DNA of 64,000 nucleotides from CAVRTM01 sp963724015 (GTDB taxonomy: Bacteria; Actinomycetota; Actinomycetes; Actinomycetales; Dermatophilaceae): the NCBI GenBank assembly GCA_963724015.1, contig CAVRTM010000004.1, positions 682,001-746,000 on the forward strand. The letters are read 5' to 3'. Position 1 is the first letter of the stretch. Each line of letters opens with the position of its first letter. This document shows, piece after piece, positions 1 to 8,406 of the stretch. The notes beneath the pieces were generated by a model. It saw only the letters and a program-made list of their open reading frames with translations. It did not search any database and was not told the DNA's origin. The translations under genes and the position numbers were made by a program.

Positions 1-554
1 TTGCCGCCCCCCGCAGCGCCATCCGGCGCGCGCTGGAGTCCCTGGAGCGGGACGGCCTGATCATCCGGCACGTCGGGCGCGGCACGTTCCTGGCCGACCC
101 GGCCCCGGCGGGCTCAGAGGGCGCGCCGCCGGACACCAGCCCCTCGGAGATCATGCAGGCGCGCCTGGCGATCGAGCCCCCCGTAGCGGCTCTGGCGGCG
201 CGCGTGGCGACGCAGGCCGACATCGACCGGATCGGCGAGTGCCTGCGCCGGGGCGGCGCGAGCGACGACTTCGAGGGCTTCGAGGGCTGGGACGCCCGGC
301 TGCACCGGGCCATCGCGGTGGCGGCCCACAACGGCTTGCTGCTGGGCATGTTCGACGTCATGAACGCCGGCCGCTCGCTGCCGGTCTGGGGCAGCCTCAA
401 GCGCCGCACCTCCAGCCCCGAGCGGCGCGCGTGCTACCACGAGGAGCACACGAGCATCGTCACCGCACTGGCCGACCGCGACCCGGCCGAGGCCCGCGAG
501 GCCATGAGGGTGCACCTCGAGCACGTCGCCGACAACCTCCTCGGGCGCCACTGA
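1..554 (+). CDS. GntR/FadR-family transcriptional regulator, 3' part
   Basis: The reading frame is open from the window edge, so the start is missing. The first visible residues are the end of a GntR winged helix (LERDGLIIRHVGRGTF), where the recognition helix leads into the wing. The rest, about 150 residues, is an all-helical FCD ligand-binding domain as in FadR-type repressors. It carries Asp/Arg/His positions typical of the metal or carboxylate pocket (DARLHRAI, EEHTSIVTAL, MRVHLEHV). Such proteins are cytoplasmic dimers that release DNA on binding a small organic acid or sugar acid. The target genes probably lie upstream, outside the window, because the downstream genes are separated by a degenerate stretch. 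The family call is solid; the effector is unknown. Confidence 0.85.
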   Translation, partial: AAPRSAIRRALESLERDGLIIRHVGRGTFLADPAPAGSEGAPPDTSPSEIMQARLAIEPPVAALAARVATQADIDRIGECLRRGGASDDFEGFEGWDARLHRAIAVAAHNGLLLGMFDVMNAGRSLPVWGSLKRRTSSPERRACYHEEHTSIVTALADRDPAEAREAMRVHLEHVADNLLGRH

Positions 555-625
555 CCCTGCCCGCCGTCTGCCTGCAGGGGCACGTGGACACGGCCCCGCG
601 ACAGGAGCACGCGTCAGCCAGGCGC

Positions 626-710
626 CTACGGCGTCGCTCCGAGGTTGGGCAGGCAGCCCGTCCAGACAGCGGTCAGGTAGCAGCGGTAGGAGTTGCGGCT
701 CCAACGGATC
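626..710 (-). pseudogene. Possible fossil of a family-2 glycosyltransferase (about 28 codons)
   Basis: On the minus strand a short stretch reads RWSRNSYRCYLTAVWTG and stops soon after. The RWSRNSYR signature resembles the (Q/R)xxRW segment that follows the catalytic domain in processive family-2 glycosyltransferases (cellulose, chitin and hyaluronan synthase-like). Nothing else of such an enzyme is visible. Its upstream side runs directly into the oppositely oriented beta-helix gene, so this could be an inversion or deletion scar from a polysaccharide locus. The call rests on motif memory alone, and a chance frame in GC-rich DNA is possible. Confidence 0.3.
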
Positions 711-1664
711 CACGTCGTGCGCGGCGGCGCCCGGGCGGTCACGGTGACCGGGAACCAGGTGGACCACCCGACGTCCCAGGGCATCGTCGTCCGCGACGGC
801 GTCTCCGCCTCCACCATCTCGGCCAATGCCGTGAGCGGCGGGATCACCGGTATCAACCTGCGCGACGCCCGCGCGGACATCGGGCACAACATCGTGACCC
901 GGCCCCGGGCCAACGGCATCAGGATCGTCGGAGACACGAGTCGGACGACGGTGGACGGCAACACGGTGCGCGGCGCCACCACCGGGATCTATCTCAACGG
1001 GGCGGGCGCGGACATCCGGCACAACATCCTCACCGGTCCGCAGGCCCGCGGCATCATGATCGTGCACAATGCCACGGCGACGACGGTGGACGACAATGCC
1101 GTGAGCCAGGCCGTCAACGGCATCTACCTGCGCAACGCAGACGGTGACGTCCGGCGCAACATCGTGAGCGGCGCCCCGCTTCACGGCATCACCGTGGCGG
1201 GGACCACCGGGCGAGCGACGGTGACCGGCAACGTCGTTCGCGGTGCCGGCACCGGCGTCTACCTCAGCGATGCCGACGTGGACGTGCGGTCCAACTCGCT
1301 CTCGGACGCCGCGGTCCACGGCATCACCATCCTGGGCGACGCCCGCCACACGACGGTCGAGGACAACACCATCGCCGGGCACGGCTCGAGCCCCATCGAC
1401 GTCCGGCGGGCGCTGGCCCTGCCCGCGGCCCGCACCGCGAACAACACGAGTGGATGGGCCGTGCCCCGGTCCTTCGCGGACCACCTGAGGAGCCTCCTGC
1501 AGCCCCTGAACGCGATGTGGGTGCTGGTGGCGGTGCTCCTGCTGGTCACCGCCGTGCGCGGGCGCCGCCGACCCCGGCAGTTCAGCCACCCCTACGCCGA
1601 CAAGGCGCCGGTGAGCTCGGCCGCGGACGTGCTGACGGCCTACCAGTACCCGGTGCGATCATGA
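693..1664 (+). CDS. Right-handed parallel beta-helix repeat protein with C-terminal membrane anchor
   Basis: The 323 residues are almost entirely 22- to 24-residue coils with N-x-[VI] turns (TVTGNQV, ISANAVSG, TVDGNTVRG, VTGNVVRGAG). This is the NosD/pectate-lyase type parallel beta-helix. The C-terminus has one hydrophobic segment (WVLVAVLLLVTAV) followed by Arg-rich residues, which would anchor it in the membrane. Homologous folds bind or epimerise surface polysaccharides such as alginate-like polymers; the activity here is unknown. There is no signal peptide and the helix starts abruptly, so the 5' end looks truncated, consistent with the rearranged sequence just upstream. The stop codon overlaps the next start (ATGA), so the two beta-helix genes are translationally coupled. 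Confidence 0.7.
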   Translation: MRLQRIHVVRGGARAVTVTGNQVDHPTSQGIVVRDGVSASTISANAVSGGITGINLRDARADIGHNIVTRPRANGIRIVGDTSRTTVDGNTVRGATTGIYLNGAGADIRHNILTGPQARGIMIVHNATATTVDDNAVSQAVNGIYLRNADGDVRRNIVSGAPLHGITVAGTTGRATVTGNVVRGAGTGVYLSDADVDVRSNSLSDAAVHGITILGDARHTTVEDNTIAGHGSSPIDVRRALALPAARTANNTSGWAVPRSFADHLRSLLQPLNAMWVLVAVLLLVTAVRGRRRPRQFSHPYADKAPVSSAADVLTAYQYPVRS

Positions 1665-2818
1665 CGTCTCTGATCCGTCTCGCGCGCCGCCGGCCGGCAC
1701 TGGCAGGGCTGGTGGCGTCGATGGTCGCCATCCTGCTGGTGCTGGCCGGGTCGATGCTGGGCGTGAGCGTGCTGGGTGAGCACGGGGGTGGGACCCCGCG
1801 CGCCGCCCAGCCGTCCGCGTCGGTCGGTACCGCCAGCCCGACCCCGTCACCCGGTTCGCGGACCTCTGCGCGCTCGCCCACCCCGTCGCCCACCCCCTCG
1901 GTGTCCGCCGGACAGCTCGTCGCCGGTCGTCCCGTCACGTGCCCGGCACCCTCGACCCGGGTGTCGTCGACCGACCAGCTGACGCGAGCTCTCGCCGGCG
2001 CGTCAGCCGGCGACGTGATCACTCTCGCGGCGGGTGTCTACCGTGGTGAGTTCGTCGCCAAGGCCTCCGGGACCGCGGCGGCGCCGATCTTCCTGTGTGG
2101 CCCACGCGACGCCGTGCTGGACGGTGGTGACACGTCGGGGGGTTACGTCCTCCATCTCGACCACGTCGCGCGCTGGCGTGTGGTCGGGTTCTCGATCCGC
2201 AACGGGCAGAAGGGCGTCATGGCCGACGGGATGACCGACTCGGTCATCCAGGGTCTGTCCGTGAGCATGATCGGCGACGAAGGGGTCCACCTGCGTGACG
2301 CCAGCACCAACAACGTGGTCAGCGAGAACACCGTGTTCCGCACCGGGCTGCGCAAGGCGAAGTTCGGCGAAGGGATCTATGTCGGCACGGCCCGGAAGAA
2401 CTGGTGCAAGATCAGCTCCTGCAATCCAGACCGTAGCGACCACAACGTCATTCGCGACAACACCATCTCCGATACCAGCTCCGAGAACGTCGACATCAAG
2501 GAAGGGACCAGCGCCGGCACGCTGGTCGGCAACCACCTCGACGGCCGCGGCACCACCGCTGCGGACTCCGTGGTCGACGTCAAGGGAGACCGGTGGGTCG
2601 TCGAGGGCAACCGGGCGAGAGATGTCCCTGTGGATGGCTTCCAGACCCACCAGATCCTCGACGGCTGGGGCGATTTCAACGTGTTCCGCGGCAACATCGT
2701 CACCGCCTCGGGAGGCGGTTACGGCATCGCTGTCACCCCCGCGCTGGCGAACGTGGTCAGCTGCGGCAACTCGGCTCCCGGAGCCCGTCGGGGGATGACC
2801 AACACCACCTGCCGCTGA
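1661..2818 (+). CDS. Secreted or anchored right-handed beta-helix protein (pectate lyase/chondroitinase-B-like)
   Basis: A 385-residue protein. Residues 1-40 are an Arg-rich start plus a hydrophobic stretch (LVASMVAILLVLAGSMLGVSV), a signal anchor. A Pro/Ser/Thr-rich linker follows to about residue 85. Then comes a parallel beta-helix domain opening with the usual GVYRGEF and ending with a Cys-containing cap (VVSCGNSAPG, TTCR). Asn-rich turns (NNVVSENTV, HNVIRDNTI, FNVFRGNIV) mark the coils. The likely role is binding, lysing or epimerising an extracellular polysaccharide. No catalytic residues can be assigned with certainty. ATG was chosen because it overlaps the previous stop codon and places the hydrophobic segment at the N-terminus. 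Confidence 0.8.
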   Translation: MTSLIRLARRRPALAGLVASMVAILLVLAGSMLGVSVLGEHGGGTPRAAQPSASVGTASPTPSPGSRTSARSPTPSPTPSVSAGQLVAGRPVTCPAPSTRVSSTDQLTRALAGASAGDVITLAAGVYRGEFVAKASGTAAAPIFLCGPRDAVLDGGDTSGGYVLHLDHVARWRVVGFSIRNGQKGVMADGMTDSVIQGLSVSMIGDEGVHLRDASTNNVVSENTVFRTGLRKAKFGEGIYVGTARKNWCKISSCNPDRSDHNVIRDNTISDTSSENVDIKEGTSAGTLVGNHLDGRGTTAADSVVDVKGDRWVVEGNRARDVPVDGFQTHQILDGWGDFNVFRGNIVTASGGGYGIAVTPALANVVSCGNSAPGARRGMTNTTCR

Positions 2819-2902
2819 CCCGCTGCGCCACCGCGTCGCACGTCGGCATCCCACCACCGGCGCCCGCCAGGTGAGCCTGTCGGGTGCGTAGGTGTCGCTC
2901 GC

Positions 2903-3619
2903 TCAGTCGGGTGGCCCGGGCGCGTGGGCTGCCAGCACGGCCTGCGCGATCTGGACGTCGGTCAGGCCTGCCCTGGCCGCCGCCTCCCGCAACCGCAGCT
3001 CGGCCGTGGCCACGTCCACGTGCTCGAACTCGGCCAGCATGCCGACCGCCTCGTACAGCAGGCTGCGCTCGCGTGCCCGTGCCGGCGATGCGGCCGCCGC
3101 CAGCCGGGTGCTGAAGGACAGGTCGGCGTTGCTCACCGCGCCGGGCCCCCAGGCACCGAACAGCTCTGCCATCTGGCCGTGGTGGCCGGTGAAGGCGTTC
3201 CGGGACGCGCCGTACAGGTTGACCGACCCCACGACCTGTCCGACGTCGCCGTCCTCGCGGATCGGCAGGGACAGGCTGCTGAGGACACCCCGCGCGGCCC
3301 CGGCCCGCGCGTACCGTTGCCACGCTCCCTCGTCCAGCGGGTCCATCTCGCGCACGTCCATCCGCCTCCCGGACCTCGCCGCCTCGACGCAGGGCCCGTC
3401 GTGGAGGTACTGGATCGCGTCCAGGACGGCGATCTGCTCGGGCGTGGCGACCAAGGTGAAGGTGAGCCCCTCCTCGAGGTAGGCGATGCTGATGCCCACG
3501 CAGTCGGGCACCACCTCCAGCACCCGTTCCGCCTGGGAGGCCAGCGTCGCCTCGAGATCCACGTCGCTGTCGACGGAGAGCCAGCGCAGCGTCTCCCGGG
3601 TCTCTGGCATGGGCTCCAT
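2903..3619 (-). CDS. GAF and ANTAR domain regulator
   Basis: The 238-residue protein has a GAF sensor domain (about residues 25-170; SIAYLEEGLTFTLVAT, DGPCVEAAR, LSLPIRED) and a C-terminal three-helix ANTAR domain (about 180-235; LLYEAVGMLAEFEHVDVATA). ANTAR proteins bind paired RNA hairpins and prevent transcription termination; the GAF part senses a small ligand or redox signal. This architecture is very common in Actinobacteria. The ATG is supported by AAGGAG seven bases upstream; longer frames upstream of it have no ribosome-binding site. It is convergent with the beta-helix gene and divergent from the phosphoglucomutase gene. RNA target unknown. Confidence 0.85.
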   Translation of the reverse strand: MEPMPETRETLRWLSVDSDVDLEATLASQAERVLEVVPDCVGISIAYLEEGLTFTLVATPEQIAVLDAIQYLHDGPCVEAARSGRRMDVREMDPLDEGAWQRYARAGAARGVLSSLSLPIREDGDVGQVVGSVNLYGASRNAFTGHHGQMAELFGAWGPGAVSNADLSFSTRLAAAASPARARERSLLYEAVGMLAEFEHVDVATAELRLREAAARAGLTDVQIAQAVLAAHAPGPPD

Positions 3620-3864
3620 GTCGACACTCCTTGTTGCGCGGCAGCGACCCGACGGCCAGGCCGGCAGCCTGGAACGTGCGAGCGCGACCGCGCGGGCGGG
3701 GTCTGGACCCGAACGGCGCCGTTCAGCTGCCTCATACCCCTGATGTCGACCGGCAACCGCGTCGCGCGCCCACTCGTGCGAAAACGGCCGCTCGAGCCGA
3801 GGAACGACGGGCACGGTGGTCCCTGGCCCGCTACCGTGAAGGCGGCCTGAGAAGAGGGGTGCCC

Positions 3865-4599
3865 GTGTTCGGTCTGCCGGAGGGTGTGGTGGCCTGCCTG
3901 TTCGACCTCGACGGCGTCCTGACGGACACCGCCAGGCTCCACACCATCGCCTGGGCCGAGATGTTCGACCGCTACCTGAGCGAGCGGGCCGCGCGGACGG
4001 GACAGCCGTTCGTCGCCTTCGACCCCGAGCGCGACTACCAGGAGTACGTCGACGGCAAGCCCCGCGAGGACGGGGTGCGCTCGTTCCTGGAGAGCCGGTC
4101 CATCCACCTGCCCGAGGGCGAGCCGGACGACGGGCCCGACGCGGAGACGGTCACCGGGCTGGGCCACCGCAAGAACCAGCTGTTCCTGCGCTCGGTGCAT
4201 GACGGCGGCGTGACCGTCTTCGAGGGCTCACGTCGCTACCTGCAGGCCGTCAGCGACGCGGGGCTCGCGGTGGCGGTGGTGTCCTCCAGCGCGAACACCC
4301 AGGAGGTGCTCGAGGCCACGGGCCTGGCCGCCTGCGTGCACCAGCGGGTGGACGGCGTGACCATCCGTGAGGAGCACCTCGCGGGCAAGCCGGCCCCCGA
4401 CTCCTTCCTGCGTGGTGCCGAGCTGCTCGGCGTGCCGCCGGGCCGGGCCGCGGTCTTCGAGGACGCGGTGTCCGGCGTGACGGCCGGCCGGGCGGGCGCG
4501 TTCGGGTTCGTCGTCGGCGTCGACCGGGTCGGGCACGCCGAGGCGTTGCGCCGGCACGGGGCCGACGTCGTCGTCGAGGACCTGGCAGAGCTGCTGTGA
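3865..4599 (+). CDS. pgmB: Beta-phosphoglucomutase, HAD superfamily
   Basis: A 244-residue HAD phosphatase-fold protein. Motif I is FDLDGVLTDTA (nucleophile Asp and acid/base Asp); SSSAN is motif II, the Lys of AGKPAPDSF is motif III, and FEDAVSGVTAG is motif IV. DGKPREDG in the cap matches beta-phosphoglucomutases, which interconvert beta-glucose 1-phosphate and glucose 6-phosphate. The GH65 phosphorylase starts 8 bp downstream and would supply beta-glucose 1-phosphate, so the two form a disaccharide phosphorolysis operon. GTG at 3865 was chosen for the purine-rich GAAGAGGGG before it. A TACCGT box at 3832-3837 could be its promoter -10. Confidence 0.9.
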   Translation: MFGLPEGVVACLFDLDGVLTDTARLHTIAWAEMFDRYLSERAARTGQPFVAFDPERDYQEYVDGKPREDGVRSFLESRSIHLPEGEPDDGPDAETVTGLGHRKNQLFLRSVHDGGVTVFEGSRRYLQAVSDAGLAVAVVSSSANTQEVLEATGLAACVHQRVDGVTIREEHLAGKPAPDSFLRGAELLGVPPGRAAVFEDAVSGVTAGRAGAFGFVVGVDRVGHAEALRRHGADVVVEDLAELL

Positions 4600-4606
4600 G
4601 CCACCG

Positions 4607-6973
4607 GTGATCAGCGAGGACGCCTTCCCGGTCGAGCCGTGGCACCTGCGCGAGACCCGCCTGGACCTCGAGCTGCTGGCTCAGTCCGAGTCCCTGTTCG
4701 CCCTCTCCAACGGCCACATCGGGCTGCGCGGCAACCTCGACGAGGGGGAGCCGTACGGGCTCCCGGGCACCTACCTCGGGTCCTTCTACGAGGCCCGCCC
4801 GCTGCCCTACGCCGAGGCGGGCTACGGCTACCCGGAGGACGGGCAGACGCTGATCGACGTCACCAACGGCAAGGTCATGCGGCTGCTGGTCGACGACGAG
4901 CCGTTCGACGTCCGGTACGGCGAGCTGCTCGGCCACGAGCGGGTGCTGGACCTGCGCGCGGGCACGCTCGCCCGACAGGCGCACTGGCGCTCCCCGGCCG
5001 GGCACGAGGTGAAGGTGACCTCCACCCGGCTCGTGTCGTTCGCCCATCGCGGCGTGGCCGCCCTGGAGTACGTCGTTGAGGCCATCGGCCAGTTCACCCG
5101 GGTGACGGTGCAGTCAGAGCTGGTGGCCAACGAGGACGTCCCGGTCTCCTCGGGCGACCCCCGTGTCTCGGCCAGGCTGGACCAGCCGCTGGAGGCGGTC
5201 CAGCACGAGCACGCCGAGCGCAGCGCCCTCCTGCTGCACCGGACCAGGTCCAGCGAGCTGCTCATGGCCGCCGGCATGGACCACGAGGTGGATGTCCCCG
5301 GTCGGGTCGAGATCGGGACGGACTCCACGGACGACTGGGCCCGCACCACCGTGATCTGCGGGCTGCGACCCGGACAGCGCCTGCGCATCGTGAAGTACCT
5401 GTCCTACGGCTGGTCCGCCCTGCGCTCCCGCCCTGCGCTGCGGGACCAGGTCGCGGCCGGGCTGGCCAGCGCCCGGTACAGCGGCTTGCAGGGACTGCTG
5501 GACGGCCAGCGGCAGTACCTCGACGACTTCTGGGACAGCGCCGACGTCGAGGTCGAGGGCGACCCCCACCTGCAGCAGGCGGTGCGGTTCAGCCTGTTCC
5601 ACGTCCTGCAGGCCAGCGCCCGGGCCGAGCGCCGCCCGATCGCCGGCAAGGGGCTCACCGGGTCGGGCTACGACGGCCACGCATTCTGGGACACCGAGGG
5701 CTTCGTCCTTCCCGTGCTGACCTATACCGTTCCCCGCGCCGCGGCGGACGCGTTGCGCTGGAGAGCCTCCACCCTGGACCTGGCCCGCGACCGTGCGGCA
5801 CAGCTGGGTCTGCGGGGCGCGACGTTCCCCTGGCGCACCATCCGCGGCGAGGAGTGCTCGGCGTACTGGCCGGCGGGAACGGCCGCCTGGCACATCAACG
5901 CCGACGTGGCGGCGGCGTTCGAGCGCTACCGCGTCGTCACGGGGGACGAGTCGCTGGAGGCGGACTGTGGCCTGGCCGTGCTCGTGGAGACCGCGCGGCT
6001 CTGGCTCTCCCTCGGCCACCACGACCGCCACGGGGTATGGCACGTGGACGGCGCCACCGGGCCGGACGAGTACACCGCCGTCGTCCGCGACAACCTCTTC
6101 ACCAACCTGATGGCCGCGCACAACCTGCGCAGCGCGGCCGCGGCGTGTGCCCGGAGCCCGGAGGCCGGCCACCACCTGGGCGTGACGACGGAGGAGATGG
6201 CAGCCTGGCGCGACGCCGCCGAGGCCGTGCACGTGCCGTATGCCGAGGAGCTCGGCGTCCACGAGCAGTGCGAGGGCTTCACGTCCTTCAGCGAGTGGGA
6301 CTTCGCCGCCAGCGAGGGGCACTACCCGCTGATGCTGCACGCGCCGTACGTCCGGCTGTATCCCGCCCAGGTGGTCAAGCAGGCCGACCTGGTCCTCGCG
6401 ATGCACTGGCAGGGCCACGTGTTCACCCCGGAGCAGAAGGCGCGCAACGTCAGCTACTACGAGTCGCGGACCGTGCGCGACTCCTCCCTCTCGGCGTGCA
6501 CCCAGGCGGTGATGTGCGCCGAGGTGGGACACCTGCAGCTGGCCTACGAGTACGCGCACGAGGCCGCGCTGATCGACCTGCGCGATCTGCACCACAACAC
6601 CCGCGACGGGCTGCACATGGCGGCCCTGGCCGGCTCGTGGATCGCCCTGGTCGCGGGGTTCGGTGGCCTGCGTGACGGCGAAGGCGTGCTGGCGCTGGAT
6701 CCCATGCTCCCCGAGGGGATCCGGCGGCTGCGTTTCCGGTTGGTGTGGCGTGACGTGCGGCTGCTCGTCGACGTCGACCACCGGCGCGTGACCTACACCA
6801 TCCGGGACGGCTCCGACGCGCGGCTGGTGCTGCGGCACGCGGGCGAACCGGTCGTGGTCACGGCCGAGCGGCCGGCGACCGTCCCGCTGGGGCGCCGTAC
6901 GCCGAGCGTGCCGGCCCCCAGCCAGCCGGCGGGGCGCGCCCCGGTCCCGCGGGCGCCCAGCAGCCGGGAGTGA
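4607..6973 (+). CDS. Glycoside hydrolase family 65 disaccharide phosphorylase
   Basis: The 788-residue protein has the full GH65 layout. There is an N-terminal beta-sandwich (about 10-270, with SNGHIGLRGN), a linker, an (alpha/alpha)6 barrel (about 320-690), and a C-terminal beta domain. TGPDEY places the general-acid Glu at residue 488, the same place as in maltose and kojibiose phosphorylases. KQADLVLAM near residue 590 is the phosphate-side signature. The enzyme should split a glucose disaccharide (maltose, trehalose, kojibiose or nigerose) with phosphate to glucose plus beta-glucose 1-phosphate, which the preceding mutase channels into glycolysis. Sugar specificity cannot be read from sequence by eye. 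The last 40 residues are a Pro/Arg-rich tail. Confidence 0.92.
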   Translation: MISEDAFPVEPWHLRETRLDLELLAQSESLFALSNGHIGLRGNLDEGEPYGLPGTYLGSFYEARPLPYAEAGYGYPEDGQTLIDVTNGKVMRLLVDDEPFDVRYGELLGHERVLDLRAGTLARQAHWRSPAGHEVKVTSTRLVSFAHRGVAALEYVVEAIGQFTRVTVQSELVANEDVPVSSGDPRVSARLDQPLEAVQHEHAERSALLLHRTRSSELLMAAGMDHEVDVPGRVEIGTDSTDDWARTTVICGLRPGQRLRIVKYLSYGWSALRSRPALRDQVAAGLASARYSGLQGLLDGQRQYLDDFWDSADVEVEGDPHLQQAVRFSLFHVLQASARAERRPIAGKGLTGSGYDGHAFWDTEGFVLPVLTYTVPRAAADALRWRASTLDLARDRAAQLGLRGATFPWRTIRGEECSAYWPAGTAAWHINADVAAAFERYRVVTGDESLEADCGLAVLVETARLWLSLGHHDRHGVWHVDGATGPDEYTAVVRDNLFTNLMAAHNLRSAAAACARSPEAGHHLGVTTEEMAAWRDAAEAVHVPYAEELGVHEQCEGFTSFSEWDFAASEGHYPLMLHAPYVRLYPAQVVKQADLVLAMHWQGHVFTPEQKARNVSYYESRTVRDSSLSACTQAVMCAEVGHLQLAYEYAHEAALIDLRDLHHNTRDGLHMAALAGSWIALVAGFGGLRDGEGVLALDPMLPEGIRRLRFRLVWRDVRLLVDVDHRRVTYTIRDGSDARLVLRHAGEPVVVTAERPATVPLGRRTPSVPAPSQPAGRAPVPRAPSSRE

Positions 6974-7067
6974 CGCGGCAGGCGGGGGCGTTCCGCTTCG
7001 CCGGCCCCGATCCGTCCGCCCTGCTCCGGCGGGACCATCGGCCCCTTCGGTGCCGCCGGCGTCGGGC

Positions 7068-7092
7068 TAGCGTGACGGTGCTCCTGAGGAGG
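7068..7092 (+). promoter_or_regulatory. Candidate -10 box and strong Shine-Dalgarno of the hibernation-factor leader ORF
   Basis: TAGCGT at 7068-7073 fits an actinobacterial -10 element. A perfect AGGAGG follows at 7087-7092, eight bases before a GTG that opens a 15-codon ORF. It is not positioned for the main gene's own ATG at 7145. Confidence 0.45.
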
Positions 7093-7100
7093 TGGGGCCC

Positions 7101-7148
7101 GTGCCCCGGACCATGCGCACCCCGATGCGACGGGGCGAACTGCTATGA
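7101..7148 (+). CDS. Short leader ORF coupled to the hibernation-factor gene
   Basis: GTG follows the best ribosome-binding site in the region (AGGAGG, eight-base spacing). It encodes the basic 15-mer MPRTMRTPMRRGELL, ending in TGA. That stop overlaps the ATG of the next gene (ATGA), whose own upstream sequence has only a weak GGGG. Ribosomes finishing the leader would be placed on the downstream start, so expression of the hibernation factor would depend on leader translation. The peptide itself has no recognisable fold. Confidence 0.45.
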   Translation: MPRTMRTPMRRGELL

Positions 7149-7966
7149 ACAGCAAGCACATTCGCAGTGCGCCGGCCCCTGAGGTGCAGGTGACCGTGCG
7201 GGGTGGCGAGGTCCCGGTGGACAGCCGCGACTACGCCGCGGAGAAGATCGGTCACGTCGCTGCCTACTCGGCCCGGCCGGTCCTCTACGCCCACGTGGTG
7301 CTGGAGGTCGTTGCCGACCCGGCGCGGACGCGTCCGGCGCTGGCCGAGGCGACCCTGGACGTGAACGGCACGCCGCTGCGCGCCCACGTCGCGGCGGCCG
7401 GCATGCACGAGGCCGTGGACCTGTTGGAGGGGCGGCTCCGGCGACAGCTGGTGCAGCTCGAGGGGCGCGTGCAGAACCGGCACCACCGGACCGGCGTGGC
7501 CGGCGAGCACGAGTGGCGCCACGGGGACCTTCCGCAGGAGCGGCCGGAGTACCGCGCACGGCCCGTCGAGGAGCGGACCGTCGTCCGGCACAAGATGCTG
7601 GCGCTGCACGCCACCACCCCCGATGAGGCGGTCGGTGACATGGAGCAGGTCGGGCACGACTTCTTCCTGTTCACCGACCGCTCCAGCGGGCAGGACGCGG
7701 TGGTCTACCGGCTGCCCGGCGGTGGCTACGGTGGCCACACCGCCGACGGCACCCGTCTGCACCCGGGGACTTCCGGGGGGAGCACCTCGGAGGCGCCCCT
7801 GCCCGAGGGGGCGGGACCGGCCGCCGCGATGACCGAGGAGCAGGCGGTGGAGCACCTGGACCTGGCGGGGGACCCCTTCGTCTTCCACCTCGACCCAGGC
7901 ACGGGGCGGGGTCGCGTCCTCTACCGGCGCTACGACGGCCACTACGGGCTCATCACCGCCAGCTGA
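7145..7966 (+). CDS. HPF/RaiA-type ribosome hibernation protein with two C-terminal domains
   Basis: A 273-residue cytoplasmic protein. Residues about 15-110 form a RaiA/HPF beta-alpha-beta-beta-beta-alpha domain (VQVTVRGG, YAHVVLEVV, HVAAAGMHEAVDLLEGRLRRQL), which sits in the decoding centre of idle 30S subunits. Two copies of the sigma-54-modulation/S30EA C-terminal domain follow: about 150-200 with HKMLALHATTPDEAVGDMEQ and DAVVYRLPGGGYG, and about 220-270 with MTEEQAVEHLDLAGDPFVFH and RVLYRRYDGHYGLI. Long HPFs have one such domain, which dimerises ribosomes; the duplicated form resembles dormancy-linked actinobacterial proteins. Start codon use appears coupled to a short upstream ORF. Confidence 0.85.
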   Translation: MNSKHIRSAPAPEVQVTVRGGEVPVDSRDYAAEKIGHVAAYSARPVLYAHVVLEVVADPARTRPALAEATLDVNGTPLRAHVAAAGMHEAVDLLEGRLRRQLVQLEGRVQNRHHRTGVAGEHEWRHGDLPQERPEYRARPVEERTVVRHKMLALHATTPDEAVGDMEQVGHDFFLFTDRSSGQDAVVYRLPGGGYGGHTADGTRLHPGTSGGSTSEAPLPEGAGPAAAMTEEQAVEHLDLAGDPFVFHLDPGTGRGRVLYRRYDGHYGLITAS

Positions 7967-8207
7967 CGGGGCGCACGGGCGAGGCCGCACCCCGGGGCGG
8001 CGCCAAGCTGGGCAGGCCGAGGAGGAAGACGACGGCTGCGCCCAGCGCGGCCACCAGCAGCTCCCCCCGGGAACGGGGGTACTGCGACGGGAAGGTGGCC
8101 GTGGACAGGCTCCAGGCGATGAGCGCGAAGATCAGCAGCACGCTCCAGTGCACCTGCACCTGCACCTGCACGCCGGCGATCCGGCCGATGCGTACGGTGC
8201 CTCTCAC
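7953..8207 (-). pseudogene. N-terminal remnant of an M50 site-2 protease
   Basis: The GTG-initiated frame begins VRGTVRIGRIAGVQVQVQVH, followed by a hydrophobic helix (LLIFALIAWSLSTATF) and a second one (LLVAALGAAVVFLLGL). That is the normal start of actinobacterial Rv2869-like intramembrane metalloproteases. At the point where the catalytic HExxH helix should continue, the frame changes to SLAPPRGAAS and stops, overlapping the 3' end of the hibernation-factor gene. No zinc ligands remain, so it cannot be an active protease. The VQVQVQV run comes from a tandem TGCACC hexamer at about 8154-8170, a small expansion not typical of the family. Confidence 0.65.
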
Positions 8208-8406
8208 CCCGCCACCATGGCCCGTCACCGCCCACCGCAGCAGGGTCGGAAGGCCCCCGTACGGCGACGTGCCGCGATCACCCGGGAGGGGTGAACCGGC
8301 GTACCCGCCGAGCGGACGACACTGCAGACGGACGGGCTGATCGGCGGCGGGCATCCGGGTCGGGCGCTCAGCCGGGTTCGACGCCTCGTGGGCGGGGAGG
8401 GACCAG

